DNA of 11,083 nucleotides from assembly GCA_019661805.1 (NCBI GenBank), contig JAIFWR010000003.1, positions 1 to 11,083 on the forward strand, read 5' to 3'. The notes under the pieces were generated by a model. That model saw nothing but the letters and a program-made list of their open reading frames with translations, did not search any database and was not told the DNA's origin. This document shows positions 1 through 4,850 of this stretch, one piece after another (positions within the stretch are counted from its first letter, which is position 1; each line of letters begins with the position of its first letter). The position numbers and the translations under genes were made by a program. The DNA comes from Candidatus Parcubacteria bacterium. GTDB taxonomy: Bacteria; Patescibacteriota; Minisyncoccia; Phycocordibacterales; Zambryskibacteraceae.

Positions 1-26
1 CTATGGGTGGCCAGATCTTTCAGCAT
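1..26 (-). CDS. start of an unidentified leftward gene, cut by the window edge
   Basis: An ATG at 26-24 on the minus strand opens a frame reading MLKDLATH before the window ends. The only support is position: it lies 16 bases downstream of the -10 box of a consensus-like promoter (43-70), giving a predicted 5' leader of about 10 bases. No Shine-Dalgarno sequence is visible. Eight residues are too few to name a family. The TTGTCGC heptamer is repeated at 28-34 and 36-42, right at the predicted transcription start. The transcript could instead be an RNA gene or use a start further left. Confidence 0.35.
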
Positions 27-42
27 ATTGTCGCGTTGTCGC

Positions 43-70
43 ATTATCCGCTTTCCGTGCAATCTGTCAA
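43..70 (-). promoter_or_regulatory. leftward promoter, TTGACA -16- GATAAT
   Basis: On the minus strand a perfect -35 TTGACA (70-65) is followed by a 16-base spacer and a -10 GATAAT (48-43, five of six consensus bases). The predicted transcription start is near 36, firing out of the left edge, divergent to valS. It is the best sigma-70-type promoter in the window by consensus match. Confidence 0.7.
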
Positions 71-216
71 TAATTGAGGGTTCCTAAAATATCCTTATTT
101 ATCAACATTTTATAGTGATTTGTCCTTTATTATCCTAACTGGAGTTTTAACGGACTACGAATGTTCTTTTGTTTTTCCTTTACTGGACTTTATCTGCCGA
201 TAACGTCTTTTATATT

Positions 217-250
217 TAAAGGACAAAAAAATTGTTTATTTTGTCCTTTA
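217..250. repeat. 12-bp perfect inverted repeat in the valS upstream region
   Basis: The arms at 217-228 (TAAAGGACAAAA) and 239-250 (TTTTGTCCTTTA) are perfect complements around a 10-base AT-rich loop. The core TTGTCCTTTAT of the right arm also occurs at 120-130 in the same orientation. The hairpin lies between two divergent promoters and has no downstream T-run on the plus strand, so it is not a standard terminator. It could be an operator, a transcription attenuator or a degenerate repeat. Apart from this, the leftward promoter and the valS promoter, I see nothing functional in 70-298; no T-box or other known riboswitch motif is evident. Confidence 0.5.
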
Positions 251-280
251 TCACGCCATTCCTTTCGGGTATTTCAAGCG

Positions 281-289
281 TGCTATTAT
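281..289 (+). promoter_or_regulatory. extended -10 promoter of valS
   Basis: TGCTATTAT matches an extended -10 element (TGn plus TATTAT at 284-289). No good -35 lies 16-18 bases upstream, as is usual for extended -10 promoters. Transcription should start at about 296-297, two or three bases before the valS ATG at 299, giving a leaderless or nearly leaderless mRNA. Confidence 0.55.
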
Positions 290-298
290 GAAAGACGC

Positions 299-2407
299 AT
301 GAATGACAAGTTTCTTAAGCCATATAGCCCATCGGAGACCGAGTCAAGGATCTACGAGTTGTGGGAGAAGTCGGGCTACTTCAACCCAGACAAGCTGCCT
401 AAGCGACACAAGGAGCCCTTCTCGATAGTTCTTCCGCCTCCCAATGTCACCGGCATTCTTCATCTCGGTCACGCGTACGAAGACTCTCTTCAAGATGCCG
501 TAATCCGCTATCAGCGCATGTGCGGGAAAAAAACACTCTGGATCCCCGGCGCCGATTCGGCCGCTATCGCGACCCAGGCGCGGGTAGAAAAAGATATCCA
601 GAAAAGCGAGGGTAAGAGCCGTCACGATCTCGGCCGCGAAGAATTGGTCAGGCGTGTATACGAATTCGCCAAATCAAGCGAGGGTACGATTCTCAGTCAA
701 ATCAGAAAGATGGGCGCCAGCCTTGATTGGTCCCGCTATGCTTACACTCTCGATGAGAAGAGGAATCTTGCCGTGTTCACCGCCTTCAAGCGTATGTATG
801 ATGCAGGCCTTATTTATCGCGGGCATCGTCTCGTGAATTGGGATCCAAAAGGTCAGACGACTATTTCGGATGACGAGGTCGTGTACCAGGAAGAAAAGGC
901 TAAGTTTTATTATTTCCAATACGGACCGTTTGTCATAGGCACATCCCGCCCAGAGACAAAGTTTGGCGACAAATATGTGGTCGTGCATCCGGATGATGCC
1001 CGCTATAAAGATTTTTCCCACGGCCAGAAGATAGAACTGGAATGGATCAACGGACCCATCGCTGCAACCGTTATAAAGGATGCGGCAAGCGACCCGGAAA
1101 TGGGTTCGGGAGCGATGACTATCACGCCCTGGCATTCTCTAGCGGACTTTGAAATAGCCGAGAGACACAATCTGGACAAAGAGCAGATCATCGACAAGTA
1201 CGGCAAGCTTCTGCCGACCGCCGGAGAATTCGCTGGCATGAAGATAACGGAAGCTCGCGAGAAAATTGTGGCAAAGCTCTTGGAAAAGGGGCTTGTGGTG
1301 AAAATTGAGGAGAACTATATGCACAACATCGCGACATCGGAACGCACCGGAGCTACGATTGAGCCTCAGATCATGGAGCAGTGGTTCATCGATGTGAATA
1401 AGCCAATCCCAGAGCGCGGAAACAAATCGCTCAAGGAACTCATGCGTTCGGCAGTCGAGAACGGAGATGTGGAGATGCCCCAGGAAGGCTTCCGCAGTAC
1501 ATACTTCCATTGGATTGATAACTTGCATGATTGGAACATCAGCAGACAGATCTGGTTCGGCCACAGGATCCCCGTCTGGTATCGAGGCACTGAAGTGTAT
1601 TGCGGTATGGAGGCGCCTAAAGGAGAAGGGTGGGAACAGGATCCGGATGTGCTCGATACCTGGTTTTCTTCGGCACTTTGGCCTTTTTCCACTCTTGGAT
1701 GGCCTGAGGAAACGGGGGATCTGAAAGTTTTCTACCCTACGGCGTTCATGTCGCCGGCTTATGAGATTCTTCAGCTTTGGATCTCTCGTATGATACTGAT
1801 GGGCGAATTTCACCTCGGCAAAGCGCCATTCAAGAGAGTGCTGATCCACGGCCTCGTCCGCGCCAAGGACGGCCGCAAATTCAGCAAGTCGCTCAACAAT
1901 GGCATAGACCCGCTCGACATGATCGAGAAGTACGGCGCCGATGCCCTGCGCATGGGACTTCTTGTCGGCGCGGCGATAGGGAGCGACATTAAGTTCGACG
2001 AGCAAAAGGTCAAGGGCTACAAGCACTTCGCCAACAAGCTCTGGAACATCGCGCGGTTCGTCCTGTCACAAGAGAAGCCGGTCGGCGGGGAATTGAAGAA
2101 AGAATTGATCGAAGAGTTCGAGGCGCTCGCGAAAGATATTACCGCCGACATGGAGGCGTACCGCTTCCATCTCGCAGCGGAAAAGGCGTATCATTATGTC
2201 TGGCACCGCCTCGCCGACGAAATACTCGAAGAGAGCAAGGGCTCCGAGCGCGGCAGTGTGAAGGCCGAATATATTGCGACGCTCTACTACCTTCTCGAGA
2301 ACTCCCTCAAGCTCCTCCACCCCTTCATGCCGTTTATCACGGAAGAGATTTGGGGAGAGATGAGGAAGGAAAATATTCTCATGATCGAACCGTGGCCAAT
2401 CAGTTAA
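299..2407 (+). CDS. valS: valine--tRNA ligase, short CPR-type form
   Basis: Charges tRNA-Val with valine in the cytoplasm. The 702-residue protein has the class I HIGH motif as HLGH (55-58) inside the ValRS-typical PPPNVTG context, the WDPKGQTTISDDEV block (181-194) and the editing domain (about 210-340, with SRPET at 216-220 and the Asp of ADFE at 283). It also has the PDVLDTWFSSALWPFSTLGW block (449-468), KMSKS as KFSKS (527-531), and an anticodon-binding domain ending in PFMPFITEEIWGE. Bacterial ValRS is usually 850-950 residues. This one stops after the anticodon-binding domain and lacks the C-terminal coiled-coil arm. The start at 299 was chosen over an upstream ATG at 161, because the 46 extra residues are Cys/Phe-rich, unlike ValRS, and the promoter lies inside them. 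GC content rises from roughly 42-55% to above 60% near position 1800. The stop abuts the next ATG. Confidence 0.96.
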   Translation: MNDKFLKPYSPSETESRIYELWEKSGYFNPDKLPKRHKEPFSIVLPPPNVTGILHLGHAYEDSLQDAVIRYQRMCGKKTLWIPGADSAAIATQARVEKDIQKSEGKSRHDLGREELVRRVYEFAKSSEGTILSQIRKMGASLDWSRYAYTLDEKRNLAVFTAFKRMYDAGLIYRGHRLVNWDPKGQTTISDDEVVYQEEKAKFYYFQYGPFVIGTSRPETKFGDKYVVVHPDDARYKDFSHGQKIELEWINGPIAATVIKDAASDPEMGSGAMTITPWHSLADFEIAERHNLDKEQIIDKYGKLLPTAGEFAGMKITEAREKIVAKLLEKGLVVKIEENYMHNIATSERTGATIEPQIMEQWFIDVNKPIPERGNKSLKELMRSAVENGDVEMPQEGFRSTYFHWIDNLHDWNISRQIWFGHRIPVWYRGTEVYCGMEAPKGEGWEQDPDVLDTWFSSALWPFSTLGWPEETGDLKVFYPTAFMSPAYEILQLWISRMILMGEFHLGKAPFKRVLIHGLVRAKDGRKFSKSLNNGIDPLDMIEKYGADALRMGLLVGAAIGSDIKFDEQKVKGYKHFANKLWNIARFVLSQEKPVGGELKKELIEEFEALAKDITADMEAYRFHLAAEKAYHYVWHRLADEILEESKGSERGSVKAEYIATLYYLLENSLKLLHPFMPFITEEIWGEMRKENILMIEPWPIS

Positions 2408-3094
2408 ATGAACTTTGATCCTTTCATCTTCGCGGTTCTCGGCGGGATCCTGCCGGCCCTCCTCTGGCTCCTCTTCTGGCTGCGGGAGGACTGGCGCAAC
2501 CCGGAGCCGAACGTGGTGATCCTGCGCACCTTCCTCCTCGGCATGGTCGCGGTGGCGCTCGTCATCCCGCTCCAAAAGGCGATTGCCTCCGCCATCCCCG
2601 GCTTGCTCGCTCTCCAGATCGTCCTCTGGGCACTCGCGGAGGAGGCCTTCAAGTTCGGCGCGGCCTGGTTCGGCGGGATCAGCTCCCGGGAGGACAATGA
2701 GCCGGTCGACCCGCTCGTCTACATGCTTACGGCGGCGACCGGCTTTACCGCAGCGGAGAACACGCTCTTTATATTGGGCCCGCTCCTCGGGCACGACATG
2801 GCGCAGGGAGTCCTAACCGGCAATATGCGCTTCATCGGCGCCTCGCTTCTCCATGTCGTCTCATCCGGCATCCTGGGAGGCTTCCTCGCGTATTCCTTCT
2901 ACAAGTCGCGGAAGCGGCGGATGCGCGCGGCCATGAAGGGCCTCTTCTGGGCCGCCCTTTTCCACGCTTCCTTCAACCTCCTTATCCTCTATCGGGGCGA
3001 CACGGGGCTCACCGCGGCCTTCGTCGCCGTCTGGATTGGCGCCATCGGGCTCCTGTGGACATTCGAGCGGGTCAAGGCCATTGCGTCGAACTGA
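2408..3094 (+). CDS. PrsW-family intramembrane metalloprotease-like protein
   Basis: A polytopic membrane protein of 228 residues with about seven or eight hydrophobic segments. The conserved PrsW motifs are all visible: EEAFKF (E78, E79, K82), GFTAAEN (E117, N118), R141 with H149 in RFIGASLLH, and HASFN (H186, N190). PrsW of Bacillus subtilis cleaves the anti-sigma factor RsiW; the family belongs to the Abi/CAAX-protease-like superfamily. No sigma/anti-sigma pair lies in this window, so the substrate is unknown. The ATG directly follows the valS TAA with no gap and no Shine-Dalgarno sequence, so it is probably cotranscribed with valS and translated by termination-reinitiation. A role linked to valS is not implied. 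Confidence 0.85.
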   Translation: MNFDPFIFAVLGGILPALLWLLFWLREDWRNPEPNVVILRTFLLGMVAVALVIPLQKAIASAIPGLLALQIVLWALAEEAFKFGAAWFGGISSREDNEPVDPLVYMLTAATGFTAAENTLFILGPLLGHDMAQGVLTGNMRFIGASLLHVVSSGILGGFLAYSFYKSRKRRMRAAMKGLFWAALFHASFNLLILYRGDTGLTAAFVAVWIGAIGLLWTFERVKAIASN

Positions 3095-3108
3095 TTCCGG
3101 GTTATAAT
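3081..3108 (+). promoter_or_regulatory. hsp20 promoter, perfect TATAAT
   Basis: A perfect TATAAT at 3103-3108 is preceded by a weak -35 TTGCGT at 3081-3086 (16-base spacer), the latter inside the end of the PrsW-like gene. The -10 ends nine bases before the ATG at 3118, so the transcript should start within about three bases of the start codon. No inverted repeat resembling a CIRCE heat-shock operator is seen. Confidence 0.6.
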
Positions 3109-3117
3109 TAAGCAAGC

Positions 3118-3576
3118 ATGAAGAACAGAAGAAGCTTTTTTGAAAAATTGACGGGCGCGGTGCGGCTCGACGAGGACGAGATGCTCTCCGAGGCTCCGGC
3201 CAAGGGCCGCGGCAGGCCCTCCCTCCTCGAGGAGACCGAGGAGGAAGCGGCCCAGCTCTCCGTCGATGTTTACAACACCCCCTCCGAGATCGTGATCAAG
3301 ACGATGGTCCCAGGCGTAAAGCCCGACGAGCTCGATGTCTCCATCACGAGGGACCTCGTCACCATTAGGGGCGAGCGGAGCGAGGATAGGACCGTCTCCG
3401 ACGATGACTACATCCACCGCGAGCTCTACTGGGGCTCGTTCGTGCGCGAAATCCCCTTGCCGGAGGAGATCAGCGTGGATGATGCCGAGGCCGTCGAGAA
3501 GCACGGCCTCCTCATTCTCCGCCTTCCCAAGCTCGACAAGCACCGCCAGACCAGGCTCAAGGTCAGAGGCAATTAG
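3118..3576 (+). CDS. Hsp20/alpha-crystallin family small heat shock protein
   Basis: An ATP-independent holdase chaperone of 152 residues. The N-terminal arm (1-45) is charged, with an acidic run EETEEEAAQ. The alpha-crystallin domain follows (about 46-141), with the conserved strands around DVYNTPSEIVIKTMVPGVKPDELDV split across 50-74, VTIRGERSE (81-89) and YIHRELYWGSFVREIPLPEE (98-117), where the Arg-Glu-Leu and GSFxR pattern is typical. It ends with HGLLILRLPK. The short tail carries L147-K148-V149, a variant of the IxI/V motif that docks into neighbouring subunits. The length fits bacterial family members. The gene has its own TATAAT promoter and a hairpin terminator overlapping its stop codon, so it is a single-gene unit. 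Confidence 0.93.
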   Translation: MKNRRSFFEKLTGAVRLDEDEMLSEAPAKGRGRPSLLEETEEEAAQLSVDVYNTPSEIVIKTMVPGVKPDELDVSITRDLVTIRGERSEDRTVSDDDYIHRELYWGSFVREIPLPEEISVDDAEAVEKHGLLILRLPKLDKHRQTRLKVRGN

Positions 3577-3601
3577 CAGCGGGGCTGCTAATTAAAGTTT
3601 T
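3571..3601 (+). terminator. hairpin terminator of hsp20
   Basis: A perfect 10-bp stem, AATTAGCAGC (3571-3580) with GCTGCTAATT (3584-3593), has a GGG loop. It is followed by AAAG and a short TTTT run (3598-3601). The hsp20 stop codon TAG (3574-3576) is inside the left arm. On the minus strand no T-run follows, so it should act mainly on rightward transcripts, although tRNA-Arg transcripts run into it. Confidence 0.7.
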
Positions 3602-3602
3602 G

Positions 3603-3674
3603 TGCCACTGGTAGGAATCGAACCTACATTTAAGGTTTAGGAAACCCTTGTCCTATCCATTGAACGACAGCGGC
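3603..3674 (-). tRNA. tRNA-Arg, anticodon CCT
   Basis: It folds as a complete cloverleaf of 72 bases. The acceptor is GCCGCTG/CAGTGGC with one G-U pair, the D stem GTTC/GGAC, and the anticodon stem AGGGT/ACCTT with loop TTCCTAA. The T stem is GTAGG/CCTAC with loop TTCGATT, and the discriminator is A. The anticodon CCT (3641-3639) reads the arginine codon AGG. The D arm resembles that of E. coli tRNA-Arg(CCT), recalled from memory. The 3' CCA is not encoded (the genome reads CAA after the discriminator), so it must be added by a CCA-adding enzyme. It is convergent with hsp20. Confidence 0.95.
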
Positions 3675-3680
3675 AGAACC

Positions 3681-3709
3681 TTGAGAATATAACACATTTT
3701 TGATACTAT
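3681..3709 (+). promoter_or_regulatory. promoter of the 80-residue membrane protein gene
   Basis: TTGAGA (3681-3686, five of six consensus bases) is separated by 17 bases from TACTAT (3704-3709, four of six). The -10 ends eight bases before the ATG at 3718, again predicting an almost leaderless mRNA. The -35 shares base 3686 with the -10 of the opposing tRNA-Arg promoter. Confidence 0.55.
3686..3694 (-). promoter_or_regulatory. extended -10 promoter of tRNA-Arg
   Basis: The minus strand reads TGTTATATT (3694-3686), an extended -10 with TATATT. The predicted start is about 3679, some four or five bases before the mature tRNA 5' end at 3674. No good -35 is present at the usual distance. Confidence 0.5.
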
Positions 3710-3717
3710 TCACCAGT

Positions 3718-3960
3718 ATGAATCCTGAGGAAAGGCAGCTATTGGAGCGTTCTTTAAGGCTCTCGGAGGAGAACAACAGGATCCTGATGAGGATTGAAAA
3801 AAGGTCGCGCCGGGCCATGGTCTGGGGATTCATAAAGATGGCCGCCATTGTCATTCCGCTTGTCCTAAGCATCTTCTACCTTGAGCCGTACCTCGACAAG
3901 GCAGTGACGAATTATAAGAGCATCCAAGACCTCATTGGCCACATGGATATCGCGTTTTAG
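3718..3960 (+). CDS. small single-pass membrane protein, unknown function
   Basis: An 80-residue protein that I cannot assign to a named family. Residues 1-35 form a charged, probably coiled-coil-like helix (RQLLERSLRLSEENNRILMR). A basic stop-transfer-like patch, EKRSRRA, follows, then one hydrophobic segment at about 38-55 (FIKMAAIVIPLVLSIFYL) and a short C-terminal tail. From memory, proteins with this layout are common hypothetical genes in Parcubacteria; that is recollection, not a search. The ATG at 3718 was preferred over a TTG six codons upstream, because the promoter -10 overlaps that extension. The gene ends eight bases before tRNA-Phe and may be cotranscribed with it. Confidence 0.75.
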   Translation: MNPEERQLLERSLRLSEENNRILMRIEKRSRRAMVWGFIKMAAIVIPLVLSIFYLEPYLDKAVTNYKSIQDLIGHMDIAF

Positions 3961-3968
3961 AAAATATT

Positions 3969-4044
3969 GCCCAGATAGCTCAGTTAGTAGAGCACTTCCC
4001 TGAAGAGGAAGGGGTCGTCAGTGCAAATCTGACTCTGGGCACCA
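3969..4044 (+). tRNA. tRNA-Phe, anticodon GAA, CCA encoded
   Basis: A full 76-base cloverleaf. The acceptor is GCCCAGA/TCTGGGC, the D stem GCTC/GAGC, and the anticodon stem CTTCC/GGAAG with loop CTGAAGA. The T stem is GTCAG/CTGAC with loop TGCAAAT, then discriminator A and an encoded CCA (4042-4044). The anticodon GAA (4002-4004) reads UUU/UUC. Two positions are odd for a bacterial tRNA-Phe: base 37 is G rather than A, and base 55 (4023) is G rather than the near-universal T (pseudouridine). No separate promoter is clear, and it lies eight bases after the small membrane protein gene. No terminator is visible before the convergent glutaredoxin gene. Confidence 0.95.
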
Positions 4045-4047
4045 AAA

Positions 4048-4302
4048 TTAGACAGTGGCCGGAATCTCGAGGAGCTTCGAGAGTGCCTTCTGGTCGAAGC
4101 CGATGACGGCGTCCTTGCCGTCGACGACGATGACCGGGACGCCCATCTGGCCCGTCATCTCGACCATTTCGGCGCGCTTTTCGGGGTCCGTACCCACGTT
4201 GTAGTCGGTAAATTCGATGCCGTGCGCTTTGAAGAACTCCTTCGCCATGTGGCAGAAGTGGCACGAGGCGGTCGAGTAGATTTCAACTTTTTTGCTGGTC
4301 AT
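4048..4302 (-). CDS. glutaredoxin-like thiol-disulfide oxidoreductase
   Basis: A cytoplasmic redox protein of 84 residues with the compact glutaredoxin/NrdH-like thioredoxin fold. The first strand and active site read VEIYSTASCHFCHMAKEFF, with C14-H-F-C17 as the CxxC pair instead of the usual CPYC or CVQC. The cis-proline loop GVPVIVVDG and the terminal GFDQKALSKLL helix match the family. The likely role is dithiol reduction, possibly as electron donor to ribonucleotide reductase; no reductase partner is in view. The start at 4302 was chosen because a TATAAT box lies nine bases upstream. The longer frame to 4371 would run through the ftsB 3' end with no family similarity. It converges on tRNA-Phe with only three bases between them. 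Confidence 0.9.
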   Translation of the reverse strand: MTSKKVEIYSTASCHFCHMAKEFFKAHGIEFTDYNVGTDPEKRAEMVEMTGQMGVPVIVVDGKDAVIGFDQKALSKLLEIPATV

Positions 4303-4311
4303 AGATTCAGT

Positions 4312-4340
4312 ATTATAGCGGAGCCCTACTTTCCCCACAA
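4312..4340 (-). promoter_or_regulatory. glutaredoxin promoter, perfect TATAAT
   Basis: The minus strand carries TATAAT at 4317-4312 with a weak TTGTGG -35 at 4340-4335 (17-base spacer) inside the end of ftsB. The -10 ends nine bases before the ATG, so transcription should start about at the start codon. Read-through from ftsB is also possible, since the genes are only 23 bases apart. Confidence 0.6.
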
Positions 4341-4715
4341 GCCGACGAGCCAGGCCCAACCCCTCTTCCACCCCGCAAAGGCTCCGGCACCAGTCGAAGT
4401 GGCTTTAGACTTCTCAAGGACGACGATCGCGAGGTGCTCGCCGGGCCGCGTGACGTTGAACTTCGAGCGGATCTCCTCGACGATACCCTCATCCGTCCTA
4501 AGCCGGGCGACATCCTCCTCGAGGCTCTCCTGGCGCGCCGTGAGGGAGGCGTTACTTGCCTGGAGAGCCTCGAGGGTACGGGCGCTCTCGCGCTCCTTGA
4601 CCACGATCCCCGCCGCCCCCCGGGCGAGGAGGAAGGCAAGGACGACGAGGATCGCAAGCGAAGGGAAGGAGTAAAGGGCGTTCTTGAACTTCTGCTTGTC
4701 CCGGAGCTCTTTCAT
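4326..4715 (-). CDS. FtsB/DivIC-like septum formation protein
   Basis: A bitopic inner-membrane protein of 129 residues of the kind that joins FtsL and FtsQ/DivIB in the divisome. A basic cytoplasmic N-terminus (RDKQKFK) is followed by one membrane segment (about 16-37). A coiled coil follows (about 38-75, with regularly spaced hydrophobics through LQASNASLTARQESLEEDV), then the family's conserved block GIVEEIRSKFNVTRPGEHLAIVV (77-99, given here in part as EEIRSKFNVTRPGE). The C-terminal tail is unusual, with four tryptophans in twelve residues (W116, W120, W122, W127). The start at 4715 was chosen over an ATG at 4760, because the extension overlaps the divergent promoter and gene. The family call rests on architecture and the C-terminal motif, and sequence conservation in this family is low. 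Confidence 0.8.
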   Translation of the reverse strand: MKELRDKQKFKNALYSFPSLAILVVLAFLLARGAAGIVVKERESARTLEALQASNASLTARQESLEEDVARLRTDEGIVEEIRSKFNVTRPGEHLAIVVLEKSKATSTGAGAFAGWKRGWAWLVGLWGK

Positions 4716-4722
4716 CGGGTTT

Positions 4723-4732
4723 ATGATACTAT
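4723..4732. promoter_or_regulatory. overlapping divergent -10 boxes for ftsB and the 35-residue peptide
   Basis: The ten bases ATGATACTAT serve both strands. Leftward, TATCAT (4728-4723) ends seven bases before the ftsB ATG. Rightward, GATACT (4725-4730) or TACTAT (4727-4732) ends nine or seven bases before the ATG at 4740. The whole interval between the two start codons is 24 bases (4716-4739), which leaves no room for leaders or Shine-Dalgarno sequences. Confidence 0.5.
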
Positions 4733-4739
4733 ATTTGCA

Positions 4740-4847
4740 ATGCTTTTCGACCGCAGGCACCGAAACAAGGTCCAGCTCGCCTGGAAGATCCTCGTCGTCA
4801 TCATGATCCTCGGGATGATCCTCCTTTACGCTCCGGCCTTCAAATAA
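4740..4847 (+). CDS. 35-residue single-pass membrane peptide
   Basis: The frame encodes a basic start (MLFDRRHRNKVQLAWK), then one strongly hydrophobic segment (about 17-30, ILVVIMILGMILLY) and a short APAFK end. Positive charges before the segment suggest the N-terminus stays inside the cell. Support for it being real comes from a -10 box at leaderless spacing, a typical membrane-peptide layout and exact fit between neighbours (three bases from the lepA stop). From memory, similar short basic-plus-hydrophobic peptides occur in Parcubacteria; not checked. The function is unknown; pairing with the divergent division protein is a guess. Confidence 0.6.
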   Translation: MLFDRRHRNKVQLAWKILVVIMILGMILLYAPAFK

Positions 4848-4850
4848 GGG

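Noticed and set aside
161..298. 46-residue N-terminal extension of ValRS from the ATG at 161
   Set aside because: Cys/Phe-rich and AT-rich, unlike any ValRS N-terminus. The extended -10 box and the predicted transcription start lie inside it, so the ATG at 299 is preferred.
1..298. T-box leader controlling valS
   Set aside because: No T-box consensus (AGGGTGG...ACCGCG) or terminator/antiterminator pair is seen, and the promoter sits at the start codon, leaving no leader.
1139..2026. 295-codon minus-strand frame inside valS
   Set aside because: It is antisense to the ValRS catalytic core and shows no independent promoter or family resemblance.
3092..3094. TGA possibly recoded as glycine, as in Gracilibacteria/SR1
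   Set aside because: TGA ends the PrsW-like gene at a natural length just before the hsp20 promoter, and no in-frame TGA is needed to complete any gene.
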